Below, piece by piece: positions 34,455 to 46,281 of a DNA stretch of 64,000 bases. The notes under the pieces were generated by a model. The model was given only the letters and a program-made list of their open reading frames with translations, searched no databases and was not told where the DNA came from. The position numbers and the translations under genes were made by a program. The DNA is from Chinchilla lanigera (lineage: Eukaryota; Chordata; Mammalia; Rodentia; Chinchillidae): positions 101,829 to 165,828 of the forward strand of contig NW_004955464.1 in assembly GCF_000276665.1 (NCBI RefSeq). The letters are read 5' to 3'. Each line of letters begins with the position of its first letter. The stretch's first letter is position 1.

Positions 34455-34645
34455 GATATAAACAACAGTAGTGTTAGCTAAAATTTATTAAGTACTTAAA
34501 AGATGCTATGCTGTATCTGAAGTCTTCATTGATGCTAATTCATTTATCCTCAGCACCCTGGTGAGGTAGGTGATATTTTCCATCTTTCTTTTATGGATGA
34601 GGAGAGTAAGGCATAGAGAAGCACCCAAGCTCAGACTACTGAGTT
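34455..34645 (-). mobile_element. MIR SINE
   Basis: Antisense MIR: TTATTAAGTACTTAAAAGAT, CATTTATCCTCAGCACCCTG, GTGAGGTAGGTGATATTTTC, GGATGAGGAGAGTAAGGCAT. Confidence 0.65.
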
Positions 34646-35902
34646 TCAAATTTGAGAAAACCTTCTGGATAGGAAAAGTAGAATGTTCCTGAAGGAGACC
34701 AGAGCTGATCATTAAAGACAATCTTGGGGAAAAAAATGCAGCATGTGTGCTACTTTTTCAGTTAACACTTTCTATATTTTTCTTTGTTGCTGAAATGTTT
34801 CTTCAGGCAATAAACATTCTTTTGTTCAATACTGTGCAGAAAGCAAGCACATCATGCCTAAGTGAGTGAAATTATTGCCTGCTAATGACACTGATGGCTC
34901 AGGGGCCTTGGATATATTAAGCTTTTAGCAATATTTTATCTGAAGATGAGCTTGAACTATTATTTTTACCCAATTTTTCTTATAAACTTCAAAGGATTTT
35001 TCTGAAAAATAATTAAATTGGCCATTTGGATTAAATATCTGGCCTACTTATATACCTGCATTTTTAAGCACATGCATTTTTAAATTTTAGATATAATTAC
35101 CACATGCTTGATGGATGGATGGATAGATATGTGTCACTCAAGAATAAGAGAAATAATAATTCTTTACCTTTAAAATTTCAGCACATATGTAAGAATAAAG
35201 ATTGTTCAAATAATCACATATAATCATTGCATTTGGGAAATCTAATGCATTATCAGTCCTTATTTAAGTTTACCTGATTGTCCTCAGTTCATTCCTTTCC
35301 TTACTCCCCTTGATGATAAATCAAGAAATCAAGAATCATGCATATTTATTGTTGTATTGCTTTAGTCTCCTGTAACCTGTCAGTTTCTCAGCCTCTGTGT
35401 GTACATATGTGTGCACATGTATGTTTGTGGTATTGCATGACATGACAGCAACATTTTTGAAGAATCTAATCCAGTAGACTTGTTGGATTGTTTCTTCATG
35501 ATCCTACTAAGTTTAATCATTTGGAGAAGCGATTCTATCGTGAGCATATTGGAGGAACATGGGATTGGACTGTTTATTTATTGGAAATAATAAATTTTAT
35601 AATGTGGTTAGATTATTTCCACCAGATTTCTCCATTATAAAGGTGTTTTTCCTATTGCAAATAATGATAAATCTAAAGCATTGTAGTTCTCTTGTTTCCC
35701 GTATGTTTTTACCTACTGCTTTCAACATCCATTGATAATCATTGCTAGAATAATGCTGTACAATTGTGGCTGTGAGAGATTGGCTTCTGTTTCCACTATC
35801 CTTTCTACATGTATTAGCTGGGTTAATGCTGTAAAAAAAGAATTTTTCCTGTTTTTCCACATCGACCTTTAAATATTTTAAAATGTGTATATGGGCTTGT
35901 AT
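34646..35902. other. Intergenic, nothing recognised
   Basis: AT-rich. A CAACATCCATTGATAAT motif near 35725 weakly resembles the tandem units at 36732 but is too short to assign. Confidence 0.4.
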
Positions 35903-35917
35903 AGAAGTTATAAATGT

Positions 35918-36690
35918 TGATGTCTGGGGAGAGGACACTAAGTGGTTGTGAGGTTCCAATGCACTAGGAGGCTGGAGAGAACATCCCTCTGTTTTCTTAG
36001 ACAAGAGGCATTGATAATACGTACTACCCTGGATCCCAGTTCAGTAGAGGGACAAACTATTCTTAAAGATAATTTTATTACTCAGTCAGCCCCAGGTAGT
36101 AGAAAAAAGCTACAAAAAATGGCTTTTGCCCCAGATAGCTCACTTGAGATGTTAGTAAGAATTGCCTCCTCAGTATTGACGAGGAGGAGGCCAAAGAGAG
36201 AAAACAAAGAGACCGAGAAAAAACAGCTGCCTTTGTTGCAGTACTAAGAGAAACAGACCCTAAGTCTGATTGTCAGGGCCCAAAGAAGAACTCATTGACT
36301 ACACTCATCTGCTACCGCTGTTAAAAGCCAGGCCACCTCAAGAGGGACTGCCCTAAGAAGCCCCCTGGGCCATGCTCTGACTGTAAAGGTGACAACTAGA
36401 GGTTGGACTGCCCTCTGAAGTGAAGGCCCCAGAGCTCAGACCCCTCCTACCAGCTGGCCCAACAGGAATGAAGGGGCCCAGGGCATATTCTGCCTTCTCC
36501 CTTTGGCCAGACCTTTATCTCCAAGGAGAAGCCCTGTGTAATCATGACTATAGAGGAAAAAGTAAACAGCCTATTGCTGGACACTGGTGCTAGTCTCTCA
36601 GTCCTTCTTTTCAATCCTGATCTTCCTTCCAGCCGTCACACCTCAGTGAAAGGAGTCACTGATGAGGAGGCAGTCTGCTATTTTTCATAA
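35918..36690 (+). pseudogene. Gammaretrovirus-like gag-pro remnant
   Basis: Retroviral polyprotein relic. The capsid C-terminal part is recognisable by FITQSAPGSRKKLQ near 36072. It is followed by two nucleocapsid zinc-knuckle relics (about 36310-36351 and 36375-36414) and a protease relic with the aspartyl motif LLDTGAS (DTGA at 36580-36591). Breaks seen: a stop at 36322-36324 inside the first knuckle, a stop and a histidine-position Asn in the second, and further stops and shifts. Two knuckles and this capsid phrasing suggest a class I ERV. No LTR or pol beyond the protease is attached. Confidence 0.75.
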
Positions 36691-36731
36691 CCCTTAGGCT
36701 GTAACTACTTGTTAGATCTTTCTTGCATATC

Positions 36732-37127
36732 TTTGTTTTCCTGAGAAACCATTTTGAAGATACCAACATGTATTACAGCAGCCACTGATAATTTCCTACC
36801 AATCTGTCCATAACTCTGTAATGTTTGTGTTGTTCCTATGCTATTTTGTAAATGGATGTATGTTTATTACTATGTGTTTTCAACAACCATTGAGAATAGT
36901 CAATGATTATTTAATTGATCACTCATGTATAGCTCTATTTGTTTTCCCTAGAAACCACTTTGAAGAAACCAAAGTATAATACAACAATCATTGATAATTT
37001 CCTACCATTTCTGTCTGTAACTCACTATTATTTGTCCATTTGTTTTCCTAAGAAACTATCTTGAAGGTACCAATAGGTAAAATAACAACCATTGATAATG
37101 TCCTACTACTTTATCTGTAATTTGGTA
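36732..37127 (+). repeat. Four tandem units of about 103 bp
   Basis: Units start near 36732, 36835 (most diverged), 36938 and 37039. Units 1, 3 and 4 share TTTGTTTTCC at the start and a CATTGATAAT.TCCTAC core 43 bp in. Their reverse complement matches the 12355 unit and the 3'-end region of the minus-strand L1s at 37345, 45100 and 63945. Confidence 0.75.
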
Positions 37128-37324
37128 AATCCCCCTATTACTATGTTATCCTTCTTTTACTCTTTAAAATAAAATAAAAATAAAAATAAGAAGTTATAAA
37201 TGTCACATGTCTCATGCATATGCTATAATCCTCTCTTGTCATTACTCTTTATTTATCAGTCTCTCCAAGGCTCAGCTCACTGGAACTCCTTCAGGTTGGC
37301 TTTTGCATTCTCTCTACACACAGC

Positions 37325-40300
37325 TATTTTTTTTACTTTATTAAAAAGGATAAAATAAAATTTTGTAACAAAATAATAGGAAATAACAATACTTAATACA
37401 TTAGATGTTATTATATTTAAACTAGTTGCTCAGGGTAAAAGATATGGGCATAAAAATTTTCCCAAACAATATTAGCACAAACCTTCCTTTTTAATTATCT
37501 AAGATACACTAATAGTATAACTAACTTGCATTATTTCCTCTTTCCCATATGATCCTTTGCCATTTCTACCATCCTGGTTCCTTTTATATTTGAATAATTT
37601 CTTCCCATTTCACAGTGTATATTATATATTTCAAACTTTATTTAATCTTTCAAATTTTCACACAAGGGAGACAATATGATGTTTACACTTGTGCTTCTGA
37701 TTTATTTCACCTATGAGTATGGTCTTAAGTTGCATCCATTTACCTATAAACTGCTCAGCCTTCTTTATGACTGAGCAGTACTACATTGTATAAAAAGACC
37801 ACACCCTTTTAATTAGTTCCTCAGCTGATGGGCATTTGAATTGTTTCCAAGATTTAGCTATTACAAATTGTGCTGCTATAAACATGGGTGCATATATATT
37901 GCTGAGGTAAGATGTTTTTAATTCTTCTGGAAAAATACCCAGAAGGGCAATAGCAGGGTGGAATAGGATCACTAATCCTAGTTTTTTGAGGAATCACCAC
38001 ACTGCTTTCCACACTGGTTGCACCAGTGTACACACCAATGAGTAGTGGAGAAGGGTTCCTTTTTTCCCACAGCCATTCTAGCATTTGTTATTGGTTTATT
38101 TCTTGATTATAGCTGTTCCTTCTGGGGTGAAATGGACTCTCAGTGTTGTTTTAATTTGCATTTCTCAAATGAACAGTGATACTGAACATTTTTTCATATA
38201 TTTATTTGCCATGTGTAATTTTTTATATGAGAAGTGTGTATTCATCTAAAATGACCATTTTTTGGATTTTCTCTTTGAATTTGTGGGGGTCTGATTTTTT
38301 TCCCATTCTTTATATGTCCTAGAGAGAAGTCTTTGTCTAAGATAGATGTCCTTTGACAATTGGCTAAATTTTTTTGCCACTCTGTGAAGTCTGTTTTCAT
38401 TTTATTGGTGATTTCCTTTACTATGCAAAAGCTTTTAAATAAGATGAGATCCCAGTAGTTCATTCTTTGAAGAATTTCTTGTGCAGTCTAGACTTTGTTG
38501 TTGAACTCTCTACCTACACCTGTGTCTTCAAGATTTCTGCCTACTTTCTCTTCCACTAGATGTAGTTTTTCTGTTGTAATACTCAGATACTTGATGCATT
38601 TTGACCTTAGTTTAGTTAGTGCACGGTTATAGGCATGAGTCTAGCTTTAGTCTTTGGCATGTGGAAAGCCAGTTAGTCCAGCGCCATTTAATCAAGAAGC
38701 TATCTTTCTCCCAGTGAACATGTTTGGCCCTTTTGTCAAAGATAAAGAGGCTTAGTGTGCTTGTGGTTGTGGCTTCATATTCTGATCTGTTCCATTGATC
38801 CTCTGGTCTGGTTTTTTGGCCAGTAACATGCTGATTTTATCACAGTAGCTTTGTAGTACAGTTTCAAGTCAGGGGTTGTGAGGCCCCTGCCTTGACTTTG
38901 TGGCCTAGAATTGCCTTTAGTCTAGGTCTCTTCTGGTTCCAAATGAATTTTAGGAATGTTTTCTTTAGTTCTATGCAGTATGTTAATGTTATTTTGATTG
39001 GGATTGCATTAAATCTGTATAATATTTGTGAAAGTACAGCATTTTTCACTATGTTGGTTCTTCCTATCCATGAGCAAGGGATATCTCTCCATTTTCTGAT
39101 ATCCTATTTTATCTTCTTTTTCAGAGTACTGTAATTTCCACTGTATAAATCTTTTGTTTCCTTTGTTAAATTGATTCCTAAGTATTTCATTTTTTGGATG
39201 CAATTGTAAAGGGTGTGCATTTCTTAATTTCTATGTCAGTGAGTTTGTTGTTTGTGTACAGGAATGCTCTTAATCTTTGAATGTTCACTTTGTATCTAGC
39301 TACACTGCTGAATTTGGTTATTAAGTCTAAAAATCTTTTGGTGGAGTTTTTGTGATCTTCTATACAGAATATCATGTCATCTGCCAATCCTGATAATTTA
39401 GTTTCTTCCTTTCCTATCCTTATTCCTTTTATTTCTCTATCTTGTCTAATTGCTCTGGCTAATGTTTCTAGAATTATACTGAATAGCAGTGGTGTCAGTG
39501 GACATCCTTGCCTTGTTCCTGATTTTAGAGTGAAAGCTTTTAGTTTTTGTCCATTTAGTGTGATGTTTGTTGTTGGTTTTTCACAGATGGATTTTATAAG
39601 ATTGAGATAAAGATCAGCTATTCTGATTTTCTATAAGGTTTTTTTTTAACATGAATGAGTATTGGACTTTGTCAAAAGCTTTTTCTACACCTATAGAGAT
39701 GATCATGGATTTTTATCTTTCATGCTGATGATACACTGTATTACATTTATTAATTTGTGTATGTTGAATCATCCCTGAATTCCTGCAGTGAACCCCAGTT
39801 GGTTATGGATTGTATGGGCATGGCATATAATCTCCTTGATGATTTGCTGCATTCTTTCTGCTAGTATCTTACTGAGGAATTTTGCATCTATGTTCATTAA
39901 AGAGATTGGTCTGTACTTCTCTTTTTTTATTGGATCTTTCTCTGGTTTTGCTATCAAGATAATCCTTGCCTCCAGGAAGAAGTTAGAGAGTATTGCTTCT
40001 CTTTCAATTGCATTAAATAGTTGAGGCATATTTATATTAAATCTTCTTTAAATTTCCTGTAGAATTCTGTAGTGAATCCATCATAATCTTGGCTTTTCTT
40101 TATTGATAAGCCTTTAATTATATTTTCAATCTCATTAACTGATACTGGGTTATGAAGAATTTTTATATCCTCTTGATTCAGCTTTGGTAATTCACACATA
40201 TTTAGGAATCTATCCATTTCTTCTGTATTGTCTATCCTATGAGAGTAAAGACTTTCAAAGTAGGCATTGATGATCTTTTGAATTTCCACAGGATCTGTAG

Positions 40301-43170
40301 TGATTTCACCCTTTTAATTCCTCATTGCATGAACTTGAGGTTTTTCTTTCCTTTTTTGACAAGATTGTGTAAGGGTTTATCAACTTTTTTATTCTCTCAA
40401 AGAATGAACTCTTTGATTCATTAATTTTTTTATTGTTTCTTTGACTCAACTGTGTTAATTTCTGTTCTGATCTTTATAATTTCTTCCTTTCTAAAGGCTT
40501 TGGGCTTGATTTGATGTTTTTCTAGAAGCTTGTGTTGCAACATTAGATTGTTTATTTCTCCTCATTCTGTTTTCCTGATGTGAGAATTCACTGCTATATA
40601 TTTCAACATTCAGACTACTTTCATTGTATCCCACGGGTTCCAGTATGTTGCATCTTCATTTTTGTTAATTGTAGATATTGTTTAATTTCTTCTTCAATTT
40701 CATCTGTGACCCATTGGTTGTTTAAGAGGGTGCCATTTAATTTCCATGTGTTTGTGGAGTTTTTCTGGTTTCATTTACCATTAGTTTCCAGTTGTATTGC
40801 AGTATTATCAGATATTATGCATGGGATAATCTCAGTTCCTTTGCATTTACTTAAGCATGTTCTGTGGGCTAGTATATAGTCTGTTTTAGAGAATATCCCA
40901 TGTGTGGCTGAAAAGGATGTGTATTCTGATGTTGTTGAGTAGATCACTCAACATCAACTAAGTCCATTTGTTCACAGGTTTGGTTCAGTACTGACATTTC
41001 TTTGCTGACTTTTAGTTTGGTTGATCTATTTGTGATAGTGTGGTACTAAGGTCCCCCATTACAACTGTGTTATTGCTTATTTGATTTTTTCATGTCTAAT
41101 ACTCATTGTATATAGTTGGGTGCTCCCATATTTAGTGCATACACATTTAAGATTGTTATCTCCTCCTGTAAAAGTTTTCCCCTAACAAGTATGTAGTGAC
41201 TTTCTTTATCACTTCTGATCAGTCTTGGTCTGAAGTTAACTTTGTCTGCAAAAAGAATAGCTACCCCTGCTTTTTTCTGGGTCCCTTTGCATGGAGTATT
41301 GTTTCCCATCCTTTGACTTTCAGTGTATGAGTTTCTTTTTGACTGTGTTTCTTGTATATAGCATAATGTTGAATTTTATTTCTTGATCCATTCTGCCAGT
41401 CTCTGTCTTTTTATTGGTGAATTGAGGTCATTTACATTGATGATTATAACGAAAATATTTTGGCTTACCTTTATCATGTTATTTTCCTGCTGTTGATTTT
41501 CTACATTTCCCCTCTGTGCAATTGCTTGTCCTGCTTGATGGTTTCTTTCTGTTCTTCTTGGAACTGTAGTCATTTCTATCTCTGTCCAGAATATCTTTCA
41601 GTTTCCTTTGTAGTGTTGGTGTGGTGGTCATGAATTTCTTCATTTATTCTTTGTCATGGAAGTATCTTATTCTCCATTAATTTTGAAAGATAGTTTTGCA
41701 GTGTGTATTTTAACCTACATTATAAGTTGTTTTCTTTCAGGACTTGACATACTTTGCTCCAAGCTCTTTTTGGCTTGATGGTTTGTGTTGAGAAATCTGC
41801 CAAGATTCTGATGGACTTTCCTTTACAGATGATCTGTTTCTTTTCTCTAACAACTTTTAGTAGTCTGTTCATGTGCTGAATTTCTGGTATCTTGAATATT
41901 ATATATCTGGGTGTAGATTTACTTTGGTTATGGCTAATTGGAGTTCTATATGCCTCACTTAAATGTCAGCTTCTTTTCCCATGCCTAGGAAAGTTTCTGC
42001 TATTACTTCTGCAAATAATCTTTTCATGTCATTTGTTTTGTCTCCTACTTTTTCACTGACACCGATTTTTCTTACATTATTTTTCATTGCATCATTGCAA
42101 CTGTTTATTTCCTGATCTTTTGTTATTTTCAAGAGATCTTGCCTTTCCTGATAACTAGCTGAGATCCTGTCTTAAAGGTCTGAAAGCCTGTCTTCAGTTT
42201 CATTCAAGTGGTTTTTCCAGCTTCAATGGAATTTTTTATTTCCTAGATATCTGTTTGAATCATTTCATACATTCTATTACTTTCTTATATTGGTCATTCA
42301 TGGCTTCCATCCTCTTAATATTATCATCTATTTTTATCTGTCTCTATTCTAGATTTGATTAGAATTCTTCTATAAATGTTGACATTTCATTTTTTACTGG
42401 AGAGCTTATTTCTGATCTGATTTCCTCTATAGCTTCATGGATTTATTTCTTTAATTTGATTGCTATCATTTCAGAAATGTCAGGTGTCTTTTCCATTTTC
42501 CTCTATCTCATTGCCTCCTCGACTTGTTCTGGGTGGGTTAGATGTCTGAGATTGCATTTTACTTGTGCATCTTTTCATTTTGTATTTCAAATGTGTTTTT
42601 TGTGTTGATCCTTGTAAATTTTTATAATAGGTAGCTTTATCACTAGTATCAAGTCTTCTCTAGGTATGGTTTGTTCTTCAGGGATGTCTTCTGTGTAGGA
42701 GGTTCCTGGTTTGTGTCTGTCTCAAGATCTTACTTTTCCAATTAATTAAGAGTGAGATGCTGGTATCTGTTTGGCTCAGTCCCTAGTCCTTTTTTGCTGG
42801 GGTGTGGTGAGGTTATTATCCCAGAACTTTACAGTACTGTTACAGAAGTGAGAACAACTGATATGATTTCCTAGCTAAAGTAGTACAATTAGTAATAACA
42901 ATAGCATCAAGCACAGTTTAGAAACTGACAAACTGTGATAATTAACAGTTTTCGTACATTTAACTATAAGAGCAAAATCTAAAAATATATTACAGAACCA
43001 ATCATAAATTGAGAGTTTGTATGCAAAATGTTTCCCCTTGGTGGAGTGGTTTTACCTTATGGTGGGGAAATTTAAGAAACATAGTGGATAAAGCATATAT
43101 AACTGAAAAAAGTAGAAGCCATGCTGGAGGACAAAGGATGATTACACAATTTTGAGGAATTAGAGAAGAC
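37325..43170 (-). mobile_element. Near full-length L1, inactive
   Basis: Read on the minus strand: a 5'-UTR-like region (about 42750-43170), ORF1-like sequence (about 41600-42700), ORF2 endonuclease (41100-41600, with LNSPIKRQRLAEW and GVAILFADKVNFRP), reverse transcriptase (about 39000-40300, with [20 protein letters not shown] and the catalytic ADD at about 39380), C-terminal region and 3' UTR to a T-run at 37328. Length about 5.8 kb fits a whole mammalian L1. ORF2 is split into many frames by stops and shifts, so it cannot move itself. The 5' end abuts an LTR-like segment at 43172. Confidence 0.88.
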
Positions 43171-43171
43171 A

Positions 43172-43500
43172 GCCTTGACTGACTGCATGAGAAATAACCT
43201 GACCCAGCTCACTTTGACTGCACCCAGTGGCATAGCTTATGCTTTCTAGCCCCCAAACATACCATGTTTGCTAACTTCTTTCAAAGACTTTTGGCTCAGC
43301 ACCAAAAAATAACTGATGCTAGCTAAGAAAAATTCACCACACTCTTAAGCTTTTGTGTCTCCCATTTGCAAAATACATATAAACTAAGCTCAAAGCCAGC
43401 TCTGGGCTGATGCTTTGGAAGTGATCCCCCATCAGCCTGCCAATGTAATAAAGTTGGTTGCCTCCCAGCACCTTGGTGCAGAGTGTTTTCTAATCAGTTC
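43172..43500 (+). mobile_element. Probable ERV LTR
   Basis: LTR-like order: GCATAGCTTATGCTTTCTAG, ATACATATAAACTAAGCTC (TATA-like), ATGTAATAAAGTTGGTTGCC (poly-A signal), then a short U5-like end. Limits approximate; no internal genes. Confidence 0.5.
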
Positions 43501-44343
43501 AATACTGGGTTCTGTAATAAAATGAAGTTAACCTCAATCTTTTTTGCTGCAAGAATCATCCCATACAGAATTTACAAGAACTGTCTCAAGTCTCATTTTG
43601 CACACTGGGAAGTCCTCATCTGTGCCTTCTGCCATACCCATGATTCTCTCAGCCACATAAGCAGAGTAAGGGACTGGGAAACAAGCTGCACCTTTTGAGT
43701 TTCAAGAATCACAAACTTTGGTCATATTGCTGTCTACTTTACTTCATGTTGTTTACTGTGACCTGGATGCACAGCCACCCTCCAGTCACTGTACTGAATA
43801 AGGTTCAACTCTTTCTCTCTATTGCTCAGAAAGTCTACAGAAGACAATTTCCTAACTCATTGCTTTCAGTGCCGATTCAAAAAGAACAGATAGACATCTC
43901 AAACAGAATGCTGAATCAGTTGAACTATTCATGACAAATACAATCTGTTGCCAAAAACTAGTGCAAATGGTGAAAAAGTGGCTTTAGGCTTGTAAAGAGA
44001 TAACTGAAGTGAATTACCTGAGAAGCAGTGTTGGGTACAGTGTTTGGAAGTACATGTTTCTCTCCACATTTTATTTATTACTTTGGTCATGATCCTGAAC
44101 TCTCTTGGTTCTCAGTTTTCTTACTGTAAATGGAGATAATAACAGCTTTCCTGGCTGAATAAATAGGGGAGGATAAAATTGCTGAGTATAAATTTATGTA
44201 TTTCCTATAGATAGAGATTTCCTTTGATATCAGAAATATAGAAAAACATAGGAGAGCATTTGTAACTTTTCTATACTTAGCATTTAGTAAGGGTTGCAAG
44301 ACATGAACATAGACATAAAAATAAATGTCACAGAGACATACTT
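43501..44343. other. Intergenic, nothing recognised
   Basis: No exon, RNA or clear repeat; may include the end of the LTR-like segment. Confidence 0.35.
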
Positions 44344-44428
44344 ACAGGGCTCAGGCTACAGCTTAATGGCAAAGCACCTGCCTGGCAAGTGTAAGGTCAT
44401 AAGTTCAATTCTTGGTGCCAAAAGAAAG
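44344..44428 (+). mobile_element. ID SINE with 12-bp target duplication
   Basis: GGGCTCAGGCTACAGCTTAA, CTGCCTGGCAAGTGTAAGGT, ending GGTGCCAAAAGAA. Flanked by AGAGACATACTT at 44332-44343 and 44429-44440. Confidence 0.9.
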
Positions 44429-44739
44429 AGAGACATACTTGTAACACCTTATGAGGATATAAAAAAGCAGGAGAAACCACTGATCACCAAGAACATTATA
44501 AGCTTCTCAGTTTACAATAATAAAATATAACTTAATCTTACTCCTTACTATTATTCCAAAATATAAAATAAGTCCAAGGAAGCAAGAAGCAAAGGAATCA
44601 AAAGGAAAGAAGAAAAGGAAGGAAAAATTATGAGAGACTCAGTAAAGTAACTACTTAAGAAAATGTCAGTATTTAATGTATTTTTAGTTTCTAATTCTTT
44701 TTTCTAAATGACATATCTCCAAGTATATAAAGATTAACT

Positions 44740-45060
44740 TTGCATATATTGAGATGATTGTGTACTTTTCTCTCTCCTTTTAATGATGGTGTTATAAATC
44801 AATGCTTCTCGGGGTGGGGGATTTAGCTCAGTGGCACAGTGCCTGCATGGCAAGTGCAAGGTCATGAGTTCGATTTCTGGTACTGGAAAAAAAACAAAAC
44901 CAAAAAGAAAAAAAATGATCAGTTCTTCTCATATTCCAAGCCACCCTTGCATTCCTGGGATAGATCTCACTCAGTTGTAGGGAATAATATTTGTAATATG
45001 CTGCTGGATTTGGTTTATTAGCATTTCATTGAGGGTATTTTTTCAATGTTCTTAAGCAAT
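44740..45060 (-). mobile_element. Old L1 fragment
   Basis: Antisense L1 RT-region phrasing on both sides of an ID element: CCACCCTTGCATTCCTGGGA, ATATGCTGCTGGATTTGGTT, TTTCATTGAGGG. Cut on the right by the L1 3' end starting at about 45061. Confidence 0.65.
44811..44905 (+). mobile_element. ID SINE inside old L1
   Basis: GGGGTGGGGGATTTAGCTCA, GGCAAGTGCAAGGTCATGAG, GATTTCTGGTACTGG and an A-rich tail. Flanks ATCAATGCTTCTC and ATCAGTTCTTCTC look like a slightly diverged target duplication. Confidence 0.88.
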
Positions 45061-46281
45061 ATTGTTTTTAAAAATTTAATTTTTTTATTTTAAAGAGAAA
45101 AAATACAATAAAACAGAGCTTCGAAACAGGCTGATAGGAGAGTAATAATAACTAATTCATTCTGTATTTTTATCTTCTTACTAGTTACTCAGAGTACAAG
45201 ATAAACATGAAATATTGTCCAGACAATCTTAGCATAAACCTTAAACTAGCTGTATAACTATCTTAACTATCTTGTGTGTGTGTGTGTGTGTGTGCATTTG
45301 TGTGTGTATTTTTTCCTTTTTCCTTTCATCCTTTACCCTTTCCCCACTACACTTTCTGTTTTTCTTTGAACAATTTCTTCCCAATTCACAATATCTATCA
45401 TATATTTTGGATCTTTTTTACACATTGAGTTTCTCACACTAAGGAGTCAATATTATTTTTACACATATGGGTCTGATTTCTTTCACTTATGAATGTGGTC
45501 TCCAGTTGCATACACTCTAAAAGTCTCAAGTTTATCCTTATTTATGGCTGAGTAGGACTTCATTATGTAAAAAACTCACAACCTCTTTATCCATTCCTCA
45601 TTTGATGGGCATTTGCATTGTTTCCCAGATTTAACTATTACAAATTGAGCTGCTATAAACATGGGTGCACATTTATCATTGTGGTATTATGCTTTTAATT
45701 CTGCTGGGAAGATACCCAAGAGGGAATAGCAAGGTGGAGTGGGATCACTAATCCTAGTTTTTTGAGGAATCTCCCCACTGATTTCCACAGTGGTTGCATC
45801 AGTCTACCCTCCCACGGACAGTGGAGAATGATTCCCTTTTCTCCTAAGCCCCTCCAACATTTGTTATTGATTGCCTTCTTGATGGTAGCCATTCTTTCTG
45901 GAGTGAGATGGAATTTCAGTGTTCTCTTAATTTGCATTTCCAAATGACCAGTGATGTTGAACATTTTTTTCATATATTTATTTGCCATTTGTACTTCTTC
46001 ATCTGAGAAGTATGTATTCATCTCAGATGACCATTTTTGCATTGAATCTTTAAATTTGATGGGTCTGACTTTTTCCATTCTTTATATGTCCTAGATAGAA
46101 GTCCTTTGTGCAAGGGACAATTGGCTAAAATTTTTTGCCATTCTGTTGCTGATTTCTTTTGCTGTGGAAAAGCTTTTAAATAAGATAAGACCCCAGTTGT
46201 AGATTCTTTGAAGTTTGGTTTTTGTTAAAAAACTCTCTGCCTATCCATTCACCTTAAAGATTTCTACCTAGTTTCTCTTCC
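45061..46281 (-). mobile_element. L1 3' end (segment 1 of rearranged L1)
   Basis: Minus-strand L1 3' UTR and ORF2 C-terminal region (antisense landmarks CCATTCCTCATTTGATGGGC, GAGTGAGATGGAATTTCAGT). Includes a (GT)n run at 45273-45294. Confidence 0.85.
45273..45294. repeat. (GT)n microsatellite
   Basis: About 11 GT units within the L1 3' region. Confidence 0.9.

Larger units (their letters stand above)
35918..37188 (+). mobile_element. Chimeric retroposon: ERV gag-pro plus tandem 3' module
   Basis: 1271 bp flanked by a perfect 15-bp direct repeat AGAAGTTATAAATGT (35903-35917 and 37189-37203). It contains a gag-pro remnant (35918 to about 36690), four about 103-bp tandem units (36732-37127) and an A-rich tail (about 37165-37188). 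Duplication length and tail are hallmarks of LINE-type target-primed insertion, not retroviral integration (4-6 bp, LTR ends). Inferred: a fused RNA was copied in by L1 machinery, or an ERV piece recombined with an L1 3' end before insertion. Confidence 0.75.

Noticed and set aside
37325..43170. Potentially active L1
   Set aside because: ORF2 is split over many frames with stops throughout.
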